The notes under the pieces: generated by a model
Told to the model about the DNA's origin: nothing
The model's input: the letters and a program-made list of their open reading frames with translations, nothing else
Databases searched by the model: none
In this document: positions 1 through 11,479 of the stretch, in pieces
Position numbering within the stretch: the stretch's first letter is position 1
Layout of the letters: each line of letters starts with the position of its first letter
NCBI GenBank assembly: GCA_050084985.1
Contig: JBITNC010000001.1
Location: 94,178,001 to 94,242,000 of the forward strand
Direction of reading: 5' to 3'
Length of the DNA stretch: 64,000 bases
Origin: Nageia nagi
Lineage: Eukaryota; Pinophyta
Position numbers and translations under genes: made by a program

Positions 1-30
1 CCTCTAAGAGGCCTTTTTTGATTGTACATT

Positions 31-545
31 CTAGACCTCCATGGTAAGTTTGCTCTGCGTGACAAATTTGTTGTACAATTGTTGTTATAGAGTGTTGATT
101 ATTTTATACCTCCGTGGTAAGTTTGCTCTACGTGACAAACGTATTGTACATATTTATACCTCGTGGTAAGTTTGCTCTGCATGACAAACTTGTTGTACAT
201 TTTATACCTCTATGGTGAGTTTGCTCTGTGTGAGAAACTCGTTGTACAATTTTTGAGCATATAATTAATATACCTTCATGGTAAGTTCGCTCTAGTGATG
301 AACTTGTTGTACATTCTATACCTTCGTGGTGAGTTTGCTCTGTGTGAGAAACTTGTTGTACAATTTTTATGCTCTATACCTCTGTGGTGAGTTTGCTCTG
401 CTGAGAAACTCATTGTACAATTTTTGAGCATATAATTAATATACCTCCATGGTAAGTTTGCTCTGCGTGATGAACTTGTTGTACATTCTATACCTCCGTG
501 GTGAGTTTGCTTTGCGTGAGAAACTTGTTGTACAATTTTTTATGC
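31..545 (+). repeat. Tandem array of about nine stem-loop units in the copia 3' tail
   Basis: About nine diverged units, spaced roughly 45-70 bp apart, share a core reading CCATGG-TAAGTTTGCTCTG followed by TGACAAACTTGTTGTACA. Within each core the 6-7 bases before the CTCTG loop can pair with those after it (AAGTTTG with CAAACTT). Variant units change both sides together: GAGTTT with AAACTC, and AAGTTC with GAACTT. The same core occurs in the 3' tails at about 34960-35015 (+) and 3045-3105 (-). Paired changes suggest a kept RNA hairpin; its role is unknown. Confidence 0.8.
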
Positions 546-1009
546 TCTATTAATAATCAACACATGTCTATATACAAAGGTGACTATGAGTGATGGCTTG
601 GCATGTCCGTGATGACTTATAGTGCACCATTAATCAGTTATTTATAAGATGGCATTATTTGATTCTCTTATTTGAATATATGATGCATCTAACTGATTTT
701 GTTCATGAGTTGCTTGTAGCATGCAGGATCTTCTTCAGAAATGCAGGTTACTCACCTTGTGAAAGCAAGCTCATGGAGACTCACATGTCAGCTTAAAGTT
801 GATCGACTACTATGTACAGTGAAACCAGTTGTGGTTAATGATTGTATTGTAATCCATTTTGTCAAATGGTAATGTAGTGAGTCTCATACTAGTTCTCAAA
901 AAAATTCTCAAATATGTAAATGTTCTCATCTCCACTTGTATCTCTATGGAGGAGAACTCTCTCTTACTCTCTCTCTTCTTTCTTCTATGCTCTATCCCAA
1001 TATTGCATT

Positions 1010-1018
1010 AAGGGGGAG
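1010..1018 (+). other. Polypurine tract of the copia element
   Basis: AAGGGGGAG lies directly before the TG that opens the LTR at 1019. The same tract precedes the LTR at 35684, and a variant (AAGGAGGAG) precedes the LTR at 55725. In LTR retrotransposons this RNase H-resistant tract primes plus-strand DNA synthesis. Confidence 0.85.
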
Positions 1019-1519
1019 TGTTAGAATTTGTAATGAAATATTGTGAATATCTAAACTCCTTGTAAGTTCAATTAATCACTTAAAGGATATGTAGATACCT
1101 TAAGGGATTAATTGAATTCTTTATTATGTGTGGACTTTGACCTAACCATGGGGTTAGTTGGTAGGTTAAAGTTAGGTCACACATTTATTGTAACCCTAAC
1201 CTTACCCTTGGGTTAAAGGGAGGTTAGGGAGGTGCTCTCAAGCTATAAATAGAGGGCCTCTCCTCTTGTAAATACATCTAAGTTTTGGAGTAAGATTACT
1301 CTACTAGGTTGTGTAGGAGAGGAAGAGAATTGTAGTAAGAGGTGCATAGATTGAGAATAGAGAACTAGTTGTGGATGTACTCCCAAGGAGGGAGGAACCA
1401 CATTATATTGGTGTCATATTGTGTGAATGTGTTAGTAGCTTGTAGATGATGCATGTTGAATGTGATTGAGCTTTCTATAGTCTTGGACCTTGGGAATTAG
1501 AGTAGTGCTAATTCTCTCA
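1019..1519 (+). repeat. 3' LTR of the left-edge copia element
   Basis: It begins TGTTAGAATTTGTAATG directly after the polypurine tract and ends with CTCTCA. The right end was placed by alignment with the LTRs at 46055-46528 and 49900-50368, which end the same way before their primer sites. A TATA box (TATAAATAG) lies inside at about 1244. The sequence is about 500 bp, similar to the related LTRs. Confidence 0.8.
1244..1252 (+). promoter_or_regulatory. LTR promoter TATA box
   Basis: TATAAATAG followed by AGGG lies mid-LTR. The equivalent position in the LTR at 21105-21600 carries the same motif at 21322, and the - strand LTR at 9756-10211 has it at 10027-10035. It would start transcription of the element at the U3/R boundary. 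Confidence 0.6.
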
Positions 1520-2353
1520 TTTTGCTCAAAAAATGAGTCCTCGACATGCATTTAAGGATTCCAATCGGTTGTAGGAAAATGCAATCAGTTTGACTACACA
1601 TATTTGATGTTGACCCTGTTGCATAGATTTTTTATGAATTTTCTAATGATGTATCAAAGCTTGCACATATGATAATTGATCTCCTTCAACAATTTAAATT
1701 TAAGTAATCCAAGAGTATATCAATGATTTTTCTATAAACAATATAGATTTTATGTGTGATATGCCAAAGAAGATTGATATAATTCATTATTCAACCTTAT
1801 TAAATCCACCTATTTACATACCTACAACATCTTCTTGATTCCTCCCTAAAATAGTTGTTACTACTTTCGTAAGTGTAGGCTTATCCTCATGTCAAACTGG
1901 TCATATCCCTCCTAGTTTCACATCTCATATAATACCTCAACTTCAACCTTACATCACTCCATCCATCATTTATTTATTAAGTATGTGTCTAATATCTACA
2001 TCTACAACCTCATTTATTACTTATTCGATGCATTTATTAATTTATTAAACTTTAGGTATGCTCAATAGAATTATATGTCCACCCACTCATTAACCTTAAC
2101 TTATAATACATTATCTTCTTTTGTCTCCTCTACAGTCACATTTCCCTCATCCTTTTACCCTTTAACTATGATTTGTATTCCTCCTCTTGTATCCATATTT
2201 TATTGTCTATTATAATGCTTTCTTTATTTATCATCTAACTCCTTAAGCACATTTAGTTTGTACTTCCTTTATTTACCATCTGACCTTATTATGTTCCTTA
2301 ATAGTCTTACCTTCAAATATCCTACTAGGTATGGTTACCATGGATGAAGTCCT
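1520..2353. other. Spacer between two copia elements
   Basis: AT-rich DNA with no open frame of useful length. I see no LTR ends, RNA gene or recognisable domain. It separates the + strand LTR ending at 1519 from the - strand element beginning at 2354. Confidence 0.5.
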
Positions 2354-2535
2354 TGAAGGAATTGCAATATAACATAAACAACCCTAAACTACCAAAATCT
2401 CATGAAAGCTCAAGGTCACATCTAAAAACTCAAATATGAAAATCTCACAAAGATAACTCAAGATGTAAAGTGGTTCTTCCAACTAGGAGTACATACACTA
2501 ACTAGATCTTATTTCATTCACAAACATAAACTTCC
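2354..2535 (-). repeat. Partial 3' LTR lacking its U3 part
   Basis: It matches the inner half of the 5' LTR at 9756-10211, beginning TGAAGGAATTG in both. At about 2535 the match jumps straight to the element's 3' tail, so the U3 part of the LTR and the polypurine tract are missing. A single deletion across the tail/LTR boundary explains this. Confidence 0.75.
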
Positions 2536-3230
2536 TACAAGAACTTTTTACATATTCATGAAGTAAGAAATATCTAATTTGAGACTCACTACTTTACCAT
2601 TTTAACAACTGGTTTACAATACAATCATTAACCATAACTAGTTTCAATGTACATAAAGTAGTCATCCAACTGGAAGTCATGAAGAGTCTCTAAGAGCCCA
2701 CATACCCAAAGTAGGAAACCTAAAATCTTAAAGAACCTTCAAGTCATCAATAGCTCACATAACAAGATCAATTAGATGCAACATATTCATATCAACAAGG
2801 ATAGATGAATCAAATAAATGCCATAATAAATTGATCAATGGTGCACTATAAGTCATCACGAAGATCCCAAAGGCTAAAACTCATAGTCACCTATTGTATA
2901 TACAACATGTGTTGATTATCAAAGCATAATAATGCACATACAAGTTTCTCACATATGGATAACTAAATAGTGCCAAAATAGACATAAGAGTTCCTCACAC
3001 ATGGATAACTAAATAGTGCTAGATTAGTCAATATTTTGCTTTAGAAATATGTACAACAAGTTCCTCACATGGAGCAAACTTACCATGAAAGTGTACAACA
3101 AAATCAACACAATAAAAAAAAAATACTCCTAGAGGTGAATTTGTCATCACAAACATGAATTCAACATAAGAATTCAAACTTCACTTTCCCTTAAGGGTAA
3201 ATTCACCAACCTGATAGCATCCCTAAGCTT
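2536..3230 (-). other. Non-coding 3' tail of the - strand copia element
   Basis: It is the reverse complement of the tail found at 34886-35671 of the + copy. It contains degenerate copies of the stem-loop repeat, with a clear one at about 3045-3105. No coding potential is seen. Confidence 0.65.
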
Positions 3231-3915
3231 AAAGAATTGAGATTTAGGAAGGGGTTGGTGAACAAATCAATGAAGTTTAAGGTTGATGGATAATAATCCA
3301 AGCGTTGATGCCATCAAGAACCTTCTCCCTAATAAAATGGGCTTAGATTTCCACATATTTTATTTTTTGATGGAACATAATATTTTTAGCCAAAGAAATA
3401 ATCGATTGATTATCTAAAAAAATTAAATATGGGCCAAGTTGCTCATACCCAATTTATTTTAGAAGATTCCTAATGCAAATGGCTTCTTGGGTTGCAATAA
3501 ACATGGCACAGTATTCAATTTATATGGTGAAGAGTGAAATAGTAGGCTACTTCTTAGAAGCCTAAAAGATAGCACCTAAACTAATGCCAAACATATACAT
3601 AGAGGTTGATTTCCTATCATCTCTATCTCCCCCATAGTTAGAATATGAGAATCCTAAGAGAAAAAATGAGAAAAACTTAGAATACTTGAGAGTAAGATTC
3701 TTAGTCCTTGCAACATACCTTAAGATTTTCTTGATAGCATTGAGGTGCTTAACATATGGTTTCTACATGAATCATGCCATCAGATTCACTATGAAGGTAA
3801 TATCTAGCTTGGAAATAATTAAATACAGAAGACTACCAATTAATTACCTATAAGCTATAGCATCATCCAATTGAGAGTTGAAGCTAAGAGAAATAGTGAT
3901 TCTAGGAGAGACTAG
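3231..3915 (-). pseudogene. Copia RNase H domain, decayed
   Basis: Conceptual minus-strand translation gives scattered RNase H segments: ASKK followed by TISLFT, EYCAMF with IATQEAI, DNQSIISLAKN, and the end FHQKIKYVEISAHFIREKV. The order matches the copia RNase H region of the + copy at 34180-34885. Several stops interrupt it and it cannot be functional. It would have degraded the RNA of the RNA/DNA hybrid. Confidence 0.7.
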
Positions 3916-3948
3916 GATCATAACATGTCTACATTTTATTCCAAACTT

Positions 3949-4720
3949 CTACAAGATGTCTGATATATAATTGGATTGACTAAGATAAGTACAATCCTTA
4001 TATTGATACACTTGCATTCCAAGGTAGTAGTGCAAGAGACTAAGATCAATCATTTCAAATGTTGCTTTGAGTTTGGGTATGCACTCTTGAATGATTTCAT
4101 TATTATTCCTAGTTATCAAAAGATCATCCACATAAAGGAGAATCATGATCATGTATTTTTTTAATTGAGTACATACAAATCAAAGTTAGTGAAGCACTTA
4201 AAGAATCTAATATCTACAAAGTATCTTGAAATTTTTTAGTACCAAGCTCTAGGAGCTTGCTTAAGTCCATACAATGACTTCTTAGCTTGCACACAAAAGA
4301 TTCTTTACCTTTCACAATAAATCCTTCTGGTTGTTCATGAATATTTCCACATTAAGTCACCATTGAGAAATGCACTCTTTGTGTCAAGTTGAAAAACTTT
4401 CCATCCTTGACCTATAGAAAGAGCAAGGATAATTCTCATAGTAAACATATTTTGCCATGGAAGCAAAGGTTTCCTTGTAATGTACATCATATTTCTAAGC
4501 AAAACCTTTAGCTACTAACCTTGCCTTGTATTTATTAATATCTCCAATGTAATTGAATTTAACCTTATAGATCCACTTATTTCCAATTACATTCTTTTCA
4601 TTGGGATAAGGAACCACATCCCAAGTTTTATTTTTCATAAGTGCCTCATACTCCACTTTCATGGATTACCATCTAACACTTGTGTTTAGAAGCTTCTTTG
4701 AAAGATGAGGGCTCACTCTT
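3949..4720 (-). pseudogene. Copia reverse transcriptase, decayed
   Basis: The open part at 3949-4152 encodes LLYVDDLLITRNN, the RT catalytic YVDD box, followed by LHYYLGMQVYQ, a copia-typical segment. Upstream, in broken frames, are KYKARLVAKGF near 4520 and the intervening fingers/palm region. The catalytic aspartates in YVDD survive, but stops and frameshifts upstream rule out a working enzyme. Confidence 0.85.
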
Positions 4721-4849
4721 GTTGTCAATTTTGCAAATAAGAATTTGTTCAAGGTCATGCTCCTTGTTACCCTTTATGTTGGAGAATTTTGCTCTTGAGG
4801 TGACTTATCTACATCAATATCCAACCATTAGGTGTAACTTATGAGTCAT

Positions 4850-5990
4850 ATGGATCATCAACATCCTCATTAGAAGCATGTTTTTTAGGAAGATCATTAA
4901 ACTTTACATCCCTAGAAACAAACACTCCTTTGTAGGATTGAGAGTAGAGCCTATAGCCTCTATGTTGATATCATAACCCATAAAGATGCATTTTTTAACA
5001 TTTTTGTTCAACTTCTTCATTTTCTTAGAAATAATGTCGAAGAATGCTTCGCAACCAAACACCCTAAGGTAAGAAATGCTAGGTTTTATTCCTATCCATG
5101 TATTAAAATGAGTTTTACTTTGAATTTAATTTTATGGGACACCTATTCAAGGTGTAAATATTAGTGCTCATAGCTTCATCCCATAAGAAACTAAGAAGAT
5201 TACCCAACATGCATCTATCCATCTCCATAATTATCTTGTTTTTCCTTTCAATAACACCATTATACTGAGAAGTGTATGAAATTCTAAATTTCTTTTTGAT
5301 TCCATTCTTAGCATAATAGACATTGAACTCATTGCTATTATATTCTCTTCCATATCGGATCTCAACATCTTGATTTTAAGGTTAGTCTAATTTTTAACTA
5401 AGACCTTAAAATTCTTAAAACACTCAAAGGTTTGATCATTATTCTCAAGAAGATATCCAAATTTCATTCTATTGAAATCATCGATGAATGTCAAGACATA
5501 ATATGCTCCTCCAAATGACTTAATCTAAAATAGACCCATCAAATCTGAATGCACAAGTTGAAGAGGTTGAGATGCTCTTATTGCCTTATATTTTTCTAAC
5601 CTTTGCCTATTCATCTTTCCAAGGATGCACTTCTCACATAGACCAATTGAAGGTGAAATTGAAGGTAAACCTTCCATAAGTTCTTGGTCTTTCATGACTT
5701 GAATACTCTTATGGTTAAGGTTTCCTAAATGTTGGTTCCAAAGATTGCCTCTAGAAAATATATTCGTAGCAAGACACGTATTTGTTGGAACTTGATCCAT
5801 AATGTAGAGATTATCTTTTACTAACCCTTTAACTAACATGGTAAGTCCTTTCTTAATGCACCAAGATTGTGAGTCAAACTCAAACAAATACCCTTTCCTT
5901 GTAACTTGGATCATAGAGAGAAGGTTCATCATTAGCTTAGGAACATAAAGCACATTTTCAAGAACCTTTCCATGAATCAACACACTCTCA
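4850..5990 (-). pseudogene. Copia integrase, decayed
   Basis: The 152-residue open stretch 5525-5983 holds the GAG-pre-integrase region. LWNQHLGNLNHKS supplies the two histidines and LCEKCILGKMNR the CxxC of the zinc-binding HHCC module. HSDLMG then opens the catalytic core, and the frame stops at 5525. The rest of the core and the C-terminal part, down to about 4850, are in shifted frames. Integrase would join element DNA to the host chromosome. Confidence 0.8.
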
Positions 5991-7100
5991 ATTCTTTGAA
6001 CTTCAAGGATAAAATTATCACCTATTACAACTGCATCTTTTTATACTTGCAAAAATTTTCAAATTTTTCTTTTTCAAAGCGTAGGTGATTAGTGCAACTA
6101 AAGTAAATAATCCAATCAGATGAAAAAGTGTGAGACATGGAGTAGAACATAATAGTAAATCCAATTTTTATATTCTTACTTCGCTTTCAAGTTATTTACA
6201 TTTCCATTTCCCTTTTATTTTTCTTTTTTCTTTTTTTGTAGCAATTGATTTCTTTGTAACCATGGATATCACAAAAGTTACAATTTCCATCAAAATTTGC
6301 CTTAGGATTTGTTTTTCTTGCCTTAAACTTTTTCATCTCTTTGCTTGAAGAAGTTGTTGTTGTCATGGTTATTGTCATGATTACCATGAGTGCCCTTTTT
6401 CTCAAACCTTTTAGAGGAAGAAGGATAAGATATCTTATTATGATTGAACTTCTTCTTGAAAGAAGTTTTGGTTGCTCCTAAAGCAACATTATTATCCTTT
6501 AGAGAAGAAATCAACACCTTTTTGTTAAGAGTTTTCTCATGTTTCAAAAGAAGCCTAGAAAGGTTCTCAAGGGAGAATACTTCTTCATCATCAAGCCTAG
6601 TCTAAATTACCATCATAAATTTACCAAAATTTGAAAACAAGCTTTGAAAAATGATGAAAACCATGAACTCATCATTGATCTAATTGCACCCATAAGCAAC
6701 AAGTTGGGTCCTAAGGTCAATGATTTTGTTCAAGTAGATGGGAATATTTTCATCTTTCCCTTAATAAGATTGAAGAAACTTTTGAATAATAGTGAACCTT
6801 ATAGAAAACTTAGATCTAAGGTAGATTTTCTTAAACTTATCCCAAGATTTCTTTATTAAGGTTGAAGAGGAAATCATCAGGAGCACATCACCTAAAACTG
6901 TACAAAAAATCATGGAGGTTGCTAACTCATTCTTCATGTTGTAAGCCTCTAGTGCTTTCTCATTTGTAGGAGCAACAAGGTTCTCATTCACTATTTACCA
7001 AATCTTCCTTGCTTGCAATTCAACTCTCATTTAAGGTTCCTAAATCCCAAAGTTGGAACCATCAAGAATGTGTTTGGGTAAAAAGGTTTCTCCCATTTGC
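5991..7100 (-). pseudogene. Copia gag and protease, decayed
   Basis: Short open pieces at 6196-6405, 6323-6547 and 6761-6991 give in order: a gag segment (WDKFKKIYLRSKFS), a KHEKTLNKKVLI segment, an Asn/Lys-rich stretch, and a degenerate zinc knuckle CNFCDIHGYKEINC. The protease region follows near 6000-6150, with its tail DAVVIGDNFILEV recognisable by comparison with the other copies. All parts are interrupted by stops or frameshifts. Confidence 0.75.
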
Positions 7101-7939
7101 TACATAAGAATGTAAATAAATAATAAGTATGTGGTTCAAAAAAAAAATACATGTTAAGTTTTAATCCAAGTAAATTACATATTAAATTTAACAATAGAGA
7201 CATGCTTGATTTGATTCATAAGTGCAAATATACATCCCATGTACCCAAATACCTTTGTCATGACAAAGAATCGAACATGTAGAGTGACATTGTTGAAGCT
7301 TGTTTTCTTATCTAAAATTAGACCTTCACTTGAATGCCCACAAGGTGGAGCCCAAGTATTACCAATCCTCAACCAATTCATCTTGGGCAATATGATACTC
7401 TCATAAGGAGAAGTACCTACTATTTTCCAAGGTTATGATATTTATTGGATCGACCAAATTATTAAACTTGATTAGGTTTCAAGTTATCCTCCTAGGTTAT
7501 CAAGGTAATCCCTAAATGGACATGCAAACATGTGGTATCACTACACATGTGCTTGTCCAACTATTGGAGTTATATCTAGACCAACAGAGAAATTAGGGGC
7601 AATTGAAAAATACATACTTTTCACCATCTAGATCATCAAACTTAAAGAATTTAGTCTACCTATCCTCACCTCATGGCTCCCTAAACAAGTCATGTTGTGG
7701 AATGTATGTGTAGATGTGTTTTTTTAGAGGGTTTCTCATTTCAATGTTTTAATGATAAATAAAGTAAAATGTGAAATATTAAGTAAAAGAGCATAAGTAA
7801 AAACATCATCCATTTGCAAGTTTTGAAATCTGAGATTCTAATGTGTTTTGTTTACTAACCCTAAAATACATCTTTACATAGGTCCATAATTTGCACAAGT
7901 AAATTAACTTTGCATAAGAAAATACTTAGCATGCATTAA

Positions 7940-8270
7940 TCCTATAACTTAAAAAATAAGTATGAATTATTAACTTAAATAAATAAGTAATAATCATGCA
8001 TCAATCTCATAACTTAAAAAATAAGTAGGATGCATGCATTATTTGACTTAAAAATTAAGTAAAAAATGCATCATTTAACTTAACAAATTTAAGTAGAAAA
8101 CATACATTATTTAACTTCAAAATTTTAAGTACTAAGCATGCATTATTAAGTTAAAAAATAAGTAGAAGCATGCATTATTTAACTTAAAAATTAAATAAAA
8201 AATGTATTATTTAACTTAGAAATTTTAAGTTCTAAGCATGCATTATTCCTGTACAAGATTAAGAAGCATA
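7940..8270 (-). repeat. Degenerate AT-rich tandem repeats in the leader
   Basis: Units of roughly 50-65 bp repeat the motifs GCATGCATTATT, AACTTAAAAATTAAGTA and AAGCATGCATTA. The + copy has the corresponding block at about 23820-23945, with the motif TAAGTTAATGATGCATG. The repeats look like slippage products within the leader. Confidence 0.6.
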
Positions 8271-8518
8271 CATTATCTAGATAAAGTAAAAGATTTAGCA
8301 TGCAAAATCTAGATAAGATTTAAATAAAAATTTATACAAATTCCCCTCTTTTACTTAAAATTTTATCCCTAAAGATAGCATACTATTTTACCTTAGAAAT
8401 TTTAACTAGGGAAAAAAAAACTTTTATGCTAAAAATTATCTTCCAAGTATGCATCCATTCTAATATTTTTAAGTAAATACAAGACAATTCCCCTTTTACT
8501 TAAAAATAGCATAGCATT

Positions 8519-8546
8519 CCCCCCTCCCTCCCCCCTCCCCCCCCCC
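8519..8546 (-). repeat. C-run that is a G-quadruplex motif on the element's sense strand
   Basis: The plus strand carries runs of C6, C3, C6 and C10 separated by single T bases. On the minus strand, the element's sense strand, this gives four G runs with 1-nt loops, fitting the canonical G-quadruplex pattern. It lies in the leader, between primer site and gag. Confidence 0.7.
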
Positions 8547-9741
8547 GATTTGCTTATAAGACTTTTAGGCAATAAGGAATAATAGATACTTAAGAAGAAA
8601 ATTTTACCTTAGTAAAAAACAAAGGTTCAACTTAATTAAATACACCATCATTAAATTTTGAGTCTCACTCTACTTTAAGTCAGAGTGCATTAAATATGTA
8701 GGACACACATTTAAGGAAAAACTAAGCGTACGGTAATGCACCTAAGATGGCTTGCAAGAAAAAGTAATGTCTTTAATTAAGACAAGATGGTCATCCACCA
8801 AAAATAAATGATATGCTCCCCCTTTTTACTTTCCAAAAAAGGAAAAAAAGAGCAAAAAATGCAATCTTGGAGAAGGGAGAATGTGTAAGGGAGAGAGAAA
8901 GAAGGGTGGCAAGTATGGAGGAAGGATAAAGTAATGGGTGGCCATGAGGGAGGATAGGCAATGAGATACCAAATGGATAGAAGGCATTGTAATAAACTAG
9001 CAGGCAGAGCTAGGCCCCTATTGTCAACACCAAGACTTTAAGGAGGCTATGAGGGATAAGACTATAAGAGGTTGTGAAGAGCAAAGTGTAGGTAAAATGT
9101 AAGGAGGTTGGATAAAGATTAATGTAGACTTCTACCACCATCACCACTGAGAGGAGAGGGGTGGGGTTTGGTAGAATATAGTTGAAAAAATTCCCTTAGT
9201 ATTTATTTATTTATTTTATATAAACTCCCTTTTGTAAATTGCAAGATGCAAAAATTTACAACCACTTAAAAATTAAATATATTACAGCTATTGTAAAAAA
9301 ATACTTTCCTCCTCTTTTTATTGTAACATTTCTTTGCAAATTTGTGAAAAAAATGCATCCTTTTAATATAACTTATTATTTCTATCTCATAAATTTAAAA
9401 AAAAAATGCAACGAACAAAATAATTTTGTTAGAGAAAAAAAATTAGAGCAATAACATATAAGTATGTTCTAAAATTAGATTATTTCATAACAAGAGGATG
9501 ATAGTACCTTAATGAAATAATCCAAAAAAAAATGTATAACAATTATACATTATTTAAGCAAATTTCTTCAAAAAATTATGACTAACAAAAAAAATGTTAG
9601 TATCATGTAACAAAAAAGAAAGGAGTTTATACCTTTGAAGATCTTTAACCTCATAATGGAGTGAAGGCTAAGGAATGAGGACCTCCAAGTTGAATATGAA
9701 GAGCTTTAATCACCAAGGATGTGAAGAGGATCCTCTAAGGA

Positions 9742-9753
9742 GCTTTGATACCA
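9742..9753 (-). other. Primer binding site (initiator Met tRNA type)
   Basis: The minus-strand sequence TGGTATCAAAGC lies two bases inside the 5' LTR. It resembles TGGTATCAGAGC, the complement of the 3' end of plant initiator Met tRNA. It primes minus-strand DNA synthesis. Confidence 0.8.
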
Positions 9754-9755
9754 AA

Positions 9756-10211
9756 TGAAGGAATTGTAATATAACATAAACAACCCTAAACTACCAAGAT
9801 CTCATGAAATCTCAAACTCACATCTAAAAATTCAAATATGACAATCTCACAAAGATAACTCAAGATGTAAAGTAGTTCCTCCTATTAGGAATTCATCTAC
9901 TAGCTAGATCTTACTTCATTCACAAATATGAACATCTTACAATACTCCTAATCTCATCTCCTAAACACTAACCTATAGCATAACTTTACTTCTCAAATTG
10001 GTGTGCGATCACAAAGAGGGAGCCTTCTATTTATAGGCATGACATGCAACTCCCTTTTACCCAAGGGGCATGCTCATAACATGGAGTGTAGGAAAAGTTA
10101 TATTATCATATTCACTTAAATACTTTAGGTATTTAATGACACCCTTAAGTATTAGTGAATTTACAAAGAGGATTGTTACAAAACCTTTACAATAATGCAT
10201 TATACATTCCA
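9756..10211 (-). repeat. 5' LTR of the - strand copia element
   Basis: On the minus strand it opens TGGAATGTATAATGCATTATTG and ends TTCCTTCA, directly before the primer site. It aligns along its length with the LTR at 21105-21600. A TATA box reads on the minus strand at 10027-10035. Confidence 0.85.
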
Positions 10212-11479
10212 ATAGTCCCGAATAATTTTAGCATAATAAATATGTAGTATAAATAATAAATCAAATAGATAAAATTTTAAATGCAAATATTATAGAGATT
10301 AGTTAGTAGACATTGTGATTATCATTCAATGGTAAAAAAAAAACTTCAAGCATTTGTATCTTATAATACTTATTCCTCTTGATATATAGTATCTAACATT
10401 TTAATTTTTTCATAGAATATAAGGTTCAACAAATCATATCAAATATTACAAGGATGTAGTCATTATTTTATTTCATGATTATATGATTCTTTCAAAGTTA
10501 TTTCTAATAAATATTACAAGATTAACAATTGATTGATTTGATGCAATACCTATGAAATATATTGTAGATTTCAAAATACTTCCAACCTCATTATAAATCA
10601 CTTCAAGTTAATATTATTTAAAATTCCACTCTTATTCACTTAAGTAGTACAAAATAAAAATCCAATAAAAAAATTAAGCACTTTTCTTGATTGAATTTAA
10701 AGAGAAAATACTAAAAAAGTAAAAATGATTATATGGTGAATATGATTAAAAGGAAGGTTTTACTTTGTGCATGATTAACACTAAGAAAACATATATCTCT
10801 TGTTAGATATGCACATTTTTTGAAATATCTTATATGTTATCTAAATATTTTGTCCACACAAGATTTAAGAACTTCAAGGTATTTATCCCTTTATTATTGT
10901 GGTAAGTGGTTCTAGTCATCAATAAAGGTATGTAACTATATCAATAATGAGATTAATTTAAGCTCAAATAATTAATAAATCTATTTTATATTTTACATAT
11001 TTGTAGATATTATAAACCCACACCTTATCCTAACATCAAAATCACATCCTCAATACCCACATCTATCATATGGTATTGTAGACACCCAAGTCTCTCTATT
11101 TTAATATAGAGAGATAGGTAGGTATACATGCTTCCTTACTTCATATTACAAAAGAGTTTCATAGTTATGTTCATATCCAAGGAACAACAAACATATATAG
11201 CATCATGTCTATTACCAATTTGATAGCCAAGGAAAAGGTCCCTTAAGGAAAGGATACCAATTCAACATGTAAAGTGATATCTATTTGCGTAATCCTATTC
11301 ATAAACATAACGTCAATATATAAGGATAGATAACTGATAAGAGAAATGCCTATTGACTATAAAATTAATCACTAATGCATAAGCTATTATGCTACACCAT
11401 TCTAGAGCATCATTAGAAGAGGGTGTTGACATCCATCAAAAAATAAAAAAAAATAGTTTTTATTCTAATTTTTTGATGA
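10212..11479. other. AT-rich spacer, nothing recognised
   Basis: No open frame of note, no LTR ends and no RNA gene were seen. It lies between the copia 5' LTR and the PPR pseudogene. Confidence 0.45.

Larger units (their letters stand above)
1..1519 (+). mobile_element. 3' end of a Ty1/copia element cut by the window edge
   Basis: This is the non-coding 3' tail plus LTR of a copia element whose coding part lies left of the window. The tail from about 540 to 1009 matches, in order, the tail of the complete copy that ends at 35680, including a pyrimidine-rich stretch just before the polypurine tract. No coding sequence of the element is present here. The LTR is followed by TTTTG (1520-1524), which would be the target duplication, but the left copy is outside the window. 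Confidence 0.8.
7101..9741 (-). other. Long 5' leader of the - strand copia element
   Basis: About 2.6 kb lie between the primer site and gag, unusually long for copia. The stretch has no convincing coding frame. It contains an AT-rich repeat block (7940-8270), a C-rich run (8519-8546), and a more purine-rich block at about 8870-9170 that parallels a C-rich block in the + copy near 22240-22980. Confidence 0.6.
2354..10211 (-). mobile_element. Old, decayed Ty1/copia element with a truncated 3' LTR
   Basis: Reading on the minus strand: 5' LTR 9756-10211, Met-type primer site 9742-9753, a leader of about 2.6 kb, gag, protease, integrase, reverse transcriptase, RNase H, a 3' tail and a partial LTR at 2354-2535. 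The domain order protease-integrase-RT-RNase H is that of Ty1/copia. Stops and frameshifts break every domain. The flanks (GTCCT before 2354 and ATAGT after 10211) do not match, so I cannot confirm a target duplication. It is closely related to the + strand copy at 21105-35775. Confidence 0.85.

Noticed and set aside
1-545. CRISPR-like array
   Set aside because: Repeats are diverged, contiguous and unevenly spaced, without unique spacers, and the same core occurs in related plant retrotransposon tails.
3976-4164. Plus-strand open frame opposite the copia RT
   Set aside because: It is the antisense shadow of the YVDD-containing RT segment on the minus strand.
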